Assembly (NCBI GenBank): GCA_041573795.1
Contig: JBFFQB010000147.1
Location: forward strand, 1-5,334
Direction of reading: 5' to 3'
DNA: 5,334 nucleotides
Origin: E44-bin32 sp041573795
GTDB taxonomy: Bacteria; Chloroflexota; Anaerolineae; Anaerolineales; E44-bin32
Shown: one piece after another, positions 1-5,334 of the stretch
Position numbering within the stretch: position 1 is the first letter of the stretch
How the letters are laid out: every line of letters starts with the position of its first letter
The notes under the pieces: generated by a model
The model's database searches: none
The model's input: only the letters and a program-made list of their open reading frames with translations
What the model was told of the DNA's origin: nothing
Position numbers and translations under genes: made by a program

Positions 1-564
1 ACCGATGAACACATTGGTAGGTGAGTTACGGCTTTGCGAGATTAAGTACTCCACATAGATCTCGCGCGGCGTGGGCGTGCTCACGGTTTGTTGGCCAATG
101 AAATCCGGGTCAGTATAGGTCACATCGATCCGATACCGACGTGTTTTATCGTAGGCGCTTGCACTCCGCTCAAGCTCAACCTCAAAGTAGAAATCGTGAC
201 AAATATTTGGGGCTAAGTCCACCTGGGGATTAGGTTGGATCGGGTCGAGGGAGCCGGGGCGCAGACGAATCAGGCTATCGTCGGTCTCTGTCCCGCCCGA
301 AAGCCACACGAAGTCCGCTTCAACATCTGTGATCGTGGGATTCCCAGAAGGGTTGCAGGCTCGCACCCCGACCGGGAAGTTATTCGGTCCCACGGACGGG
401 TCATTGCTATCGAGTCCAATAACGTTCCATGTAAGAGGGGTTAATGTCAGCGGTGAGCCAGCCGAGCTAAGTTGAGGGGATGAGATAAACGCAATCGCGC
501 CACTTATAAGCAGCAGTGCGCGAATGAAGTTCTTTCGTGTGATCATGTTTATGAATGGTTGCAT
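1..564 (-). CDS. Secreted protein of unknown function, N-terminal part (3' end outside window)
   Basis: The minus strand is open from an ATG at 564 to the window edge, giving 188 codons without a stop. The product begins MQPFINMITRKNF. A second ATG at 546 (Met7) gives a more typical signal peptide: basic n-region TRKNFIR, hydrophobic core ALLLISGAIAFI, and a likely signal peptidase I site after SSA (residue 35). Neither start has a clear Shine-Dalgarno, so the choice is uncertain. The mature part looks like a beta-rich extracellular domain: LTWNVIGLDSN near residues 44-54, two cysteines (70 and 122) that could form a disulfide, and TPREIYVEYLISQSRN near 165-180. I recall similar exported proteins with a WNVIGLDSN segment from Chloroflexota, but assign no function. 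It is transcribed divergently from the carotenoid cluster and is probably not functionally linked to it. Confidence 0.85.
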   Translation of the reverse strand, partial: MQPFINMITRKNFIRALLLISGAIAFISSPQLSSAGSPLTLTPLTWNVIGLDSNDPSVGPNNFPVGVRACNPSGNPTITDVEADFVWLSGGTETDDSLIRLRPGSLDPIQPNPQVDLAPNICHDFYFEVELERSASAYDKTRRYRIDVTYTDPDFIGQQTVSTPTPREIYVEYLISQSRNSPTNVFIG

Positions 565-898
565 AAAATAAAAAATCCCACGAACTTAATCATGGCCCCT
601 GTGCTGCCAACAATACCATGGATCCGACACCCGCTTTGCTTCCGAAGCCCCCAATGACAGAGCGAGTGTTGTATGCTAAACGCAATGCGAGGTTGGTTAA
701 CAACCCCAGTTTATCGAATTTTCTCTAGGTCGACAACCAAAATCATAGTCCTTTGGTCTTATTTCGGGTGACATTGCAAGCCTGCAGTAAGGTGTAGCAA
801 AGTCAGCTCCGAAATGTGCCTGTCACGATCATCCCGCACTGACGCAGGGTGCACTCGATCAGCAGAGTATCCCAGCCTGCAGAGATTTGGCTGAGTTT
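565..898. other. Left part of divergent intergenic region, no gene seen
   Basis: No convincing coding sequence or RNA gene is visible here. Short structures include GGTTG (691-695) facing CAACC (701-705), a 5-bp stem around GTTAA, and a 9-bp direct repeat AGCCTGCAG at 779-787 and 874-882. A weak minus-strand promoter for the secreted-protein gene could be TTGTCG (complement of 731-736) with TAAACT (complement of 708-713), 17 bp apart and four of six matches each. That is close to chance level and is not called as a separate feature. Confidence 0.6.
779..882 (+). repeat. 9-bp direct repeat AGCCTGCAG (two copies)
   Basis: Copies lie at 779-787 and 874-882, 95 bp apart. The six-base core AGCCTG recurs at 960-965 inside the promoter spacer of the regulator gene. 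This may be a protein-binding motif, but two exact copies of a 9-mer is weak evidence. Confidence 0.3.
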
Positions 899-927
899 CC
901 CTTTAACCCTCCTCAACCCCCACCCCC
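899..927 (-). other. Potential G-quadruplex (minus strand) upstream of promoter
   Basis: Read on the minus strand, this tract has G-runs of 5, 5, 3 and 3 separated by loops of 1, 7 and 5 bases. On the plus strand the C-runs are 923-927, 917-921, 907-909 and 899-901. It meets the usual G3+/N1-7 pattern for an intramolecular G-quadruplex. It ends 16 bp before the -35 element of the regulator promoter, on the template strand for that gene. Formation in vivo is not shown by sequence. Confidence 0.5.
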
Positions 928-931
928 ATAG

Positions 932-986
932 CTTGAACTTTCCTTGACAATATCTGTGCAGCCTGTTATCTTTCCCTGTGCACCCT
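932..986 (+). promoter_or_regulatory. Putative CarH-type operator: five 11-bp-spaced units over the promoter
   Basis: Reading in steps of 11 bp gives CTTGAACTTTC (932), CTTGACAATAT (943), CTGTGCAGCCT (954), GTTATCTTTCC (965) and CTGTGCACCCT (976). Units 3 and 5 match at 10 of 11 positions, units 1 and 2 share CTTGA, and all five have T at position 2. Unit 4 is the poorest fit and holds the -10 element. Unit 2 contains the -35 hexamer. CarH of Thermus thermophilus is known to bind tandem 11-bp direct repeats overlapping the -35 as a B12-bound tetramer. The arrangement here, directly upstream of a CarH-like gene, suggests autorepression in the dark. Confidence 0.5.
944..972 (+). promoter_or_regulatory. 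sigma70-type promoter of the regulator gene
   Basis: A perfect -35 TTGACA (944-949) is followed after 17 bp by TATCTT (967-972), four of six matches to TATAAT. Transcription would start near 979, leaving a leader of about 55 nt before the ATG at 1035. The spacer is the normal 17 bp, not the 19-20 bp of classical MerR-activated promoters. This fits simple repression by occlusion of the -35, as in CarH systems, better than activation by DNA distortion. Confidence 0.6.
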
Positions 987-1034
987 ACAGCACGATTCAC
1001 AATGCGACTCTCATAGGGTACGAGGAGAGGGCCT

Positions 1035-2348
1035 ATGACGGATAAAGAACGCATACCTACCTTTAACCTCAAAGCAGTCTTGAAGGAAACGGGCTTAAAA
1101 GCCGACACGCTGCGCGCCTGGGAACGTCGCTATGGGCTACCCGAGCCAGAACGCAGCGCCGGTGGCCACCGCCTTTTCTCCCAGCGCGACATCGAAACGC
1201 TGAAGTGGTTGATCGCCCGACAGGAGGAAGGACTTTCTATTAGCCGTGCGGTTGATCTGTGGCGCAGTATGGAGCAGCAAGACCAGGACCCGCTGCAGGC
1301 CATGCCGATAGGCCCAGCGCCTGATAGGCGACAGTTTCCTTCAGGCGTCGCCATTGATGAACTCCGACACTCCTGGATCGAGGCCTGTCGCGCTTTCGAC
1401 GAGAACCGCGCCGAGCAAATCCTCACACAAGCTTTCGCCCAATTCCCACCGGAGACCGTCTGCCTGGACGTACTCGTGAAAGGCCACTCTGAAATTGGTA
1501 AGGGCTGGTATAAGGGCGAGATCAGCGTCCAGCAGGAACATCTCGCCTCCTCCCTGGCCATTCGGCGCATCGAAGCACTCCTGACAGCCGCCCCACCCCC
1601 TTCCTACCCTGGAACGATCCTCATTCTCTGCCCGCCGGAGGATGAGCACACCTTCAGCCCTCTTGTGCTGACATATTTGCTGCGGCGCCGGGGGCGCATG
1701 GCGACTTTCCTGGGGGCCAATGTCCCCTTACAACGCTTCGAGGAGACCCTTCAAACGGTACAGCCACAACTCGTCGTGATGACCGCCCAGGATATGCGCA
1801 CGGCTGCGGCACTCCTGCCCTTCAGCGAGATGCTCGCCAGAGAGGATATCCCCCTGGCATATGGCGGTCTGGTTTTTAATCTCATCCCCAAGGTGCGCGA
1901 GCATATTCCCGGGCATTTCCTGGGGGAGACACTGGGTCAGGCTCCCGACGTGATAGAAGCGCTCATAAGCACCCGCCCCAAGAAGATTGCGACTGCAGCA
2001 TTAAGCGAAGCATATCAACGCGCCCTCGCTGCCTTTACGCAAAAACATACTGCGTTGATAGCCCAGGTGTCTGCTGATCTCGTCCGAGAGGATGTCCATC
2101 CGCAGCACTTAACCGAGGCCAACCTCCATTTGAATGAGGATGTCATCGCCGCTTTGCGACTGGGCGATTTGCATTTCCTTGCGCAAAACATGGAATGGGT
2201 CAAAGGGTTGATTAAGAATTATGGCATCCCAGTCGAATTACTCGACCGCTATGTAAAAACCTATCTAGACGCGGTGCGCGTTGTAATGGGTGATGACGGG
2301 GAGGTCGTGTTGCAATATTTTGATGATCTAGATCCAGTCGCAGCATAA
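1035..2348 (+). CDS. MerR-family, B12-binding (CarH/LitR-like) transcriptional regulator with extra C-terminal domain
   Basis: This is a 437-residue DNA-binding regulator predicted to sense light through adenosylcobalamin. Residues 8-78 are a MerR helix-turn-helix with the typical RAWERRYGLPEPERSAGGHR (28-46). A helical cap (about 106-185) carries W158 and E168-H169 with the W-x9-EH spacing of CarH, whose residues lie over the adenosyl group. A Rossmann-like B12 domain (about 190-312) has D203-x-H205, where H205 is the expected lower axial cobalt ligand, then FLGANVP (225-231) and YGG (276-278). The usual final Gly of DxHxxG is Ser208. Residues 320-437 form an additional helical domain absent from the 285-residue Thermus protein. 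The ATG at 1035 has AGGAG (1023-1027) 7 nt upstream. The gene precedes carotenoid-type genes and is probably self-regulated through the array at 932-986. Family assignment is strong; photoreceptor function is inferred. Confidence 0.93.
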   Translation: MTDKERIPTFNLKAVLKETGLKADTLRAWERRYGLPEPERSAGGHRLFSQRDIETLKWLIARQEEGLSISRAVDLWRSMEQQDQDPLQAMPIGPAPDRRQFPSGVAIDELRHSWIEACRAFDENRAEQILTQAFAQFPPETVCLDVLVKGHSEIGKGWYKGEISVQQEHLASSLAIRRIEALLTAAPPPSYPGTILILCPPEDEHTFSPLVLTYLLRRRGRMATFLGANVPLQRFEETLQTVQPQLVVMTAQDMRTAAALLPFSEMLAREDIPLAYGGLVFNLIPKVREHIPGHFLGETLGQAPDVIEALISTRPKKIATAALSEAYQRALAAFTQKHTALIAQVSADLVREDVHPQHLTEANLHLNEDVIAALRLGDLHFLAQNMEWVKGLIKNYGIPVELLDRYVKTYLDAVRVVMGDDGEVVLQYFDDLDPVAA

Positions 2349-2376
2349 CGCTGTGATTCTGGCATGGAGTTAAACG

Positions 2377-3315
2377 ATGATTTTAGTTACAGGTGGATCA
2401 GGATATCTTGGCAGCCATATCGTTCGTCAACTTGTCGAAGCTGGTAAAGCTGTACGCGTCATGGTGCATAACCGCGCCCGCGCCGAGCACGAGGGGCGAT
2501 TATCTGGCTTGCCGGTTACGTGGGTTGAAGCAGATATCACCCAACCCGAAACGCTGGATCAGGCGCTTGAAGGCATCGAGGCTATTATTCATACCGTTGC
2601 GATTGCGATCGAAAAAAGGGGTCGCACCTACGAGAGTATCAACTATCAGGGCACGGTAAATCTTGTCGATGCAGCCACCAGGGTCGGTATCCGGCGCCTG
2701 GTCAACATCTCCCAGCTTGGTGCCTCAGCGGATTTGCCCTACCGTTTCCTGGCCTCAAAAGGGCGAGCGCAAGCCTACGTCGCCCAGAGCAACCTGGACT
2801 GGACCGCCTTCCGCCCCTCTGTCATCTGGGGACCCGAGGATGAATTTGCCAACACATTTGCCAAGTTAGTGCCGCTTACCCCTCTGATCTTCCCCATCGT
2901 GGGCGGCGAAGATGCGCGCTTCGAGCCGGTTTGGGTCGGAGATGTTGCTGCTAGCGTGATCAAAGCGATCGATGATCCCACAACTTTCGGAGTGGAGTAT
3001 GAGCTCGGGGGCCCGGAAGTACTCACCCTGGAGGAAATCGAGAGGCGAACGCTGGAGGCTCTCAACGCTCGGCGCTGGATGATCCCTTTTCCGCTGCCGT
3101 TACTGAGGCTGATCGTGACCCTGATGGAAGCGCTCCTGCCAGCGCCACCCGTCACCCGCAGCTTGCTGGAGTTGCTCGCCGTGAGCAACGTCACCACGAA
3201 TAACGCTCTCGATCGCTTCGTTAAAGAGCCACGCCCCTTCACCGCCGACAATACGCGAGCCTACATGAACGATTTTTCTGTATCTGAAACGCTGCGGCAA
3301 TTTTTCGGGCGTTGA
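2377..3315 (+). CDS. NAD(P)-binding epimerase-like protein (atypical SDR, NDUFA9-like)
   Basis: This is a 312-residue cytoplasmic protein with an N-terminal Rossmann fold. TGGSGYLG (5-12) is the dinucleotide-binding glycine motif, EADIT (51-55) the adenine-contacting acidic segment, and FRPSVIWGPED (145-155) and VWVGDVA (185-191) are typical of NDUFA9-like atypical SDRs. The C-terminal part (230-312), with IPFPLPLLRL and a PRPFT segment, also fits that subgroup. At the active site the segment is YRFLASK (122-128). Where relatives commonly have Tyr four residues before the Lys, this protein has Phe124, so classical YxxxK catalysis is doubtful, though Tyr122 could substitute. The start ATG has GGAG (2366-2369) 7 nt upstream and lies 28 bp after the regulator stop, indicating co-transcription. 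The substrate is unknown. Related proteins include quinone- or flavin-pathway and structural members, and its placement suggests isoprenoid or carotenoid metabolism. Confidence 0.88.
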   Translation: MILVTGGSGYLGSHIVRQLVEAGKAVRVMVHNRARAEHEGRLSGLPVTWVEADITQPETLDQALEGIEAIIHTVAIAIEKRGRTYESINYQGTVNLVDAATRVGIRRLVNISQLGASADLPYRFLASKGRAQAYVAQSNLDWTAFRPSVIWGPEDEFANTFAKLVPLTPLIFPIVGGEDARFEPVWVGDVAASVIKAIDDPTTFGVEYELGGPEVLTLEEIERRTLEALNARRWMIPFPLPLLRLIVTLMEALLPAPPVTRSLLELLAVSNVTTNNALDRFVKEPRPFTADNTRAYMNDFSVSETLRQFFGR

Positions 3316-3320
3316 AATCA

Positions 3321-3326
3321 GAGGTG
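3321..3326 (+). promoter_or_regulatory. Ribosome binding site deciding the SRPBCC start
   Basis: GAGGTG lies 6 nt before the ATG at 3333 and supports that start. An in-frame TTG at 3312 overlaps the preceding stop codon and has no Shine-Dalgarno of its own, so the longer 152-residue reading is less likely. Confidence 0.7.
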
Positions 3327-3332
3327 GATCAT

Positions 3333-3770
3333 ATGCAATTTGAACGCCGCTTCACTGTTTCTGCCCCGATCGAGAAGGTGAACACCTTTCACCGATCTGC
3401 CAGCAGTTTAAAAGCGATCACCCCACCCTTCCTTTTCATGAGCGGAATTCGTGCTGCGGATCAGCTTTCCGACGGGGATGAGATCGCCTTTACCCTCTGG
3501 ATGGGGCCGATTCCAGTGCGCTGGACAGCCCGCATCGAGAATTTGAATTCGCATGGATTTGATGATGTGCTCATCGCAGGCCCATTTCAAACCTGGGACC
3601 ATAGCCACCGTTTTGAGCCCATCGACGAAAACAACACGCGGGTGATCGATCAGATCGAGTACAGCTTTCGACGACATTGGTTCTGGGGACCCGTGGGCCT
3701 ATTGATGGCTTTGGGTTTGCCTGTTCTCTTTGCATACCGTGCCTGGAGAACACAACGGATTCTTGAGTGA
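3333..3770 (+). CDS. SRPBCC-fold (START/Bet v1-like) ligand-binding protein
   Basis: This 145-residue protein starts MQFERRFTVSAPIEKV, the beginning typical of SRPBCC proteins. The helical segment with ITPPFLFM (about 29-36), the strands LWMGPIPVRWTARIE and the segment GPFQTWDHSHRFEPID (about 83-98) match a subgroup often annotated as polyketide cyclase/dehydrase or cell-division-inhibitor-like SRPBCC. This fold encloses a hydrophobic cavity for lipids, polyketides or similar ligands. The C-terminal helix is hydrophobic (VGLLMALGLPVLFAYRAW) and could associate with a membrane, but it also resembles the family's long closing helix. The gene starts 17 bp after the epimerase stop, so the two are probably translated from one mRNA. 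SRPBCC proteins recur beside epimerase-like SDRs in bacteria. No catalytic residues can be assigned and the ligand is unknown. Confidence 0.85.
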   Translation: MQFERRFTVSAPIEKVNTFHRSASSLKAITPPFLFMSGIRAADQLSDGDEIAFTLWMGPIPVRWTARIENLNSHGFDDVLIAGPFQTWDHSHRFEPIDENNTRVIDQIEYSFRRHWFWGPVGLLMALGLPVLFAYRAWRTQRILE

Positions 3771-4008
3771 GTGGTGATACGCATAGCATAACGAATCCAG
3801 GAACTTCGCTTGCTTCCTGGGAACCAATTAGCACCTGCTTGACCACCTGCCAGAAAAGCTCATCCCGGTACCCTTCACATATCGATGTATTAAGCAGAAA
3901 GTGAGCCGAGAAGGTGATTTCAGCCTGGGAAAGTCAATCATTGCCTGTGATGCCCCTGAAGAGCAAAACCAGAATCGGCGCCAGCTGTCTTGCGGGGCCT
4001 CGATCCAC
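3771..4008 (+). other. 238-bp gap or leader before the desaturase gene
   Basis: No independent gene is visible. The desaturase frame stays open upstream from 4009 back to a TAG at 3829-3831, with a GTG at 3901 as the only plausible earlier start. The encoded stretch (…EEQNQNRRQLSCGASIH…) looks non-family and precedes the canonical N-terminus of an FAD protein, so it is treated as untranslated. CACCTGC is repeated at 3832-3838 and 3844-3850 around TTGACC (3839-3844), but no -10 hexamer follows at proper spacing. Confidence 0.45.
3797..3820 (+). terminator. Hairpin after the SRPBCC gene, possible weak terminator or processing stem
   Basis: CCAGGAA (3797-3803) pairs perfectly with TTCCTGG (3814-3820) around a 10-nt loop, starting 26 bp after the SRPBCC stop. 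No U-tract follows (GAACCAATTAG), so it is not a canonical intrinsic terminator. It may attenuate or mark an RNA-processing point between the first three genes and the desaturase. Confidence 0.35.
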
Positions 4009-5334
4009 ATGAAGCGTGTGGTCGTCGTCGGAGCAGGGGTTGGCGGGCTCACCACAGCCGCCACACTGGCCAAGGCTGGCATGAACGTCACCATGCTCGA
4101 AGCCCACATCTACCCTGGGGGCTGTGCGGGTACCTTCTTTTATCAAGGCTATCGCTTTGATGCTGGCGCTACGCTTGCGGGCGGATTCTATCCCAGTGGG
4201 CCCATGGATCTTGTGGCACAGGCAACAGGAATTGAACAATGGGATACCCGCCCTTCCAACCCCACCATGGTTGTGCACATGCCGGATAAATCTTCTATCC
4301 CGCGCTGGTCCGACGATCGGCGCTGGTCAACACGAAGAGCGTTTTTTGGAGCTGAAGGGGAACGCTTTTTCGAATGGCAAGAAACCACGGCCGAGGCGCT
4401 ATGGGATCTGGCCTTAAGAGGCATCCCCTGGCCACCCCAATCCCCAGGCGAACTCGTAGATCTCCTGCGCAAAGGCTTTGACTGGCTGGCGTCTGATCCA
4501 CCGGCCCATCTCAGATCCGGCCTGCTGGCTGATGCCTTTCGTCCTGTCCAGGCGCATCTAAAAGATGCGAGCGCTGCGCTGAAATTGTTCCTGGACGGTC
4601 AACTCTTAATCTCGGCCCAGACGACGAATGAGCACGCCAATGCACTGTATGCCGCCTCAGCCTTGGATCTCCCCCGACGGGGCGCCGTTCACCTCAGCGG
4701 AGGCATGGGCAGCATCAGCACCAAGCTAGCTCAGGCCGTCGAGCAACACGGGGGAAAGGTGCTCATGCGAAAACGGGTAAAGCGGGTTCGAGGCCAAAAG
4801 ACGAGTGGTTATGAGATTGAGTTGGAGCGAGGCGAACCCGTAAAAGCGGATATCGTCATCTTCAACCTGCCTCCCTGGAACATTCGCCGGTTGCTCGACC
4901 CAACGATCCCAAGTGTGCTGCGCCGCCTCAGCCCACATCCTGAAAAAGGCTGGGGGGCTTTCATGCTGTACCTTGGAGTGGATACGGCGGCAATCCCCGA
5001 GGGTTTCGTATCGCACCATCAAATCCTGCAGGGCCGACCGCTCGCCGAAGGTAACAGCATCTTCCTGTCGATAAACCCTGAATGGGACACCACCCGGGCA
5101 CCAGCAGGCAAGCGAGCGATTACCATCAGCACGCACACCGCGCTCGAGCCCTGGTGGCGCGCGAAGGAGTCTGGCGAGGCGATCTATCAAAGGAAACGGG
5201 AGCAGCTCCAGGAAAAACTCATGCGAGCCGTTGAGAGCTTGCTTCCCGCTGTTCGCAACCATGTCGAGCTCAACCTCGATGGCACACCTTTGACTTTCGC
5301 GTATTTCACTGGACGAGACCGGGGATGGGTGGGC
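4009..5334 (+). CDS. Carotenoid desaturase/isomerase-type FAD oxidoreductase (CrtI/CrtD-like), 3' end outside window
   Basis: The frame is open for 442 codons to the window edge. The product is predicted to remove hydrogens from, or isomerise, a carotenoid polyene at the membrane using FAD. The N-terminus MKRVVVVGAGVGGLTTAATL contains GxGxxG (8-13), with Glu31 at the end of the second strand to bind the FAD ribose. PGGCAGTF (36-43) and GYRFDAGAT (47-55) follow as in the CrtI family. ALYAASALDLPRRGAVHLSG (212-231), NLPPW (286-290) and TFAYFTGRDRGWVG (429-442) resemble cyanobacterial CrtD-type C-3',4' desaturases more than CrtI phytoene desaturases. Family members are about 490-510 residues, so roughly 50-70 residues are missing, including the C-terminal FAD motif. 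The ATG at 4009 has only a weak GGGG (3994-3997) upstream, but it fits the family N-terminus exactly. CrtI, CrtO or CrtISO roles cannot be excluded. Confidence 0.9.
   Translation, partial: MKRVVVVGAGVGGLTTAATLAKAGMNVTMLEAHIYPGGCAGTFFYQGYRFDAGATLAGGFYPSGPMDLVAQATGIEQWDTRPSNPTMVVHMPDKSSIPRWSDDRRWSTRRAFFGAEGERFFEWQETTAEALWDLALRGIPWPPQSPGELVDLLRKGFDWLASDPPAHLRSGLLADAFRPVQAHLKDASAALKLFLDGQLLISAQTTNEHANALYAASALDLPRRGAVHLSGGMGSISTKLAQAVEQHGGKVLMRKRVKRVRGQKTSGYEIELERGEPVKADIVIFNLPPWNIRRLLDPTIPSVLRRLSPHPEKGWGAFMLYLGVDTAAIPEGFVSHHQILQGRPLAEGNSIFLSINPEWDTTRAPAGKRAITISTHTALEPWWRAKESGEAIYQRKREQLQEKLMRAVESLLPAVRNHVELNLDGTPLTFAYFTGRDRGWVG

Larger units (their letters stand above)
846..986. repeat. 9-bp perfect inverted repeat flanking the promoter (AGGGTGCAC / GTGCACCCT)
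   Basis: AGGGTGCAC at 846-854 is the exact reverse complement of GTGCACCCT at 978-986. The two arms are 123 bp apart and enclose the G-rich tract and the promoter. The right arm falls on the predicted transcription start and overlaps the last 11-bp operator-like unit. The left arm could be a remote site for the same regulator in opposite orientation. This is inference from the repeat alone. Confidence 0.35.

Noticed and set aside
235..444. 69-codon plus-strand ORF at the left end
   Set aside because: It is antisense to the secreted-protein gene, which has a convincing signal peptide and continuous frame.
691..705. GGTTG/CAACC stem in the intergenic region
   Set aside because: It is only five base pairs with no following T-tract, as expected by chance; noted in the intergenic entry only.
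803..1108. 101-codon minus-strand ORF across the promoter and the regulator start
   Set aside because: It covers the promoter and overlaps the MerR N-terminus, and its translation shows no recognisable domain.
1130..1570. 146-codon minus-strand ORF inside the regulator gene
   Set aside because: It is antisense to a well-supported MerR/B12 gene, and its Ser/Arg-rich composition is typical of a shadow frame in GC-rich DNA.
3839..3867. Possible promoter TTGACC for the desaturase gene
   Set aside because: The hexamer is good, but 17 bp downstream the sequence is ATCCCG, which is no -10 element.
4124..4417. 97-codon plus-strand ORF overlapping the desaturase
   Set aside because: It is out of frame with the desaturase, whose conserved motifs run unbroken through this stretch.
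4726..5262. 178-codon minus-strand ORF inside the desaturase gene
   Set aside because: It lies wholly antisense to conserved CrtI/CrtD-type sequence and has no recognisable motif.

Overview
The window most resembles a Chloroflexota (Chloroflexi, Anaerolineae/Chloroflexia-like) chromosome. This is inferred from moderate-to-high GC, from a secreted protein of a type I associate with that phylum, and from the mix of a CarH-like regulator, an NDUFA9-like epimerase and a cyanobacterial-CrtD-like desaturase. No rRNA or other taxonomic marker is present, so the assignment is tentative.

Layout. Positions 1-564 (minus strand) hold the N-terminal 188 codons of an exported protein that runs off the left edge. 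Positions 565-1034 form a 470-bp divergent intergenic region. Its right part carries a good sigma70-type promoter (TTGACA, 17 bp, TATCTT) embedded in a series of 11-bp-spaced repeats, preceded by a G-quadruplex-capable tract on the minus strand. From 1035 to the right edge, four genes lie on the plus strand. They are a MerR/B12-binding photoreceptor-type regulator (1035-2348), an atypical SDR/NDUFA9-like epimerase (2377-3315), a small SRPBCC protein (3333-3770) and, after a 238-bp leader with a hairpin, a CrtI/CrtD-type carotenoid desaturase that is cut by the right edge (4009-5334).

How it fits together (inference). The regulator keeps the W-x9-EH signature and the axial histidine of adenosylcobalamin photoreceptors of the CarH/LitR family. 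Known members repress carotenoid genes in the dark and release DNA on illumination. They bind tandem 11-bp direct repeats that cover the promoter -35 element, which is the arrangement seen at 932-986. The window is therefore best read as a self-regulated, light- and B12-responsive carotenoid cluster. The epimerase and SRPBCC protein, 17 bp apart, are probably co-transcribed accessory functions of unknown substrate. The most unusual points are a helical C-terminal domain of about 115 residues added to the CarH-like core, the extended operator-like array, and the loss of the expected catalytic tyrosine in the epimerase.
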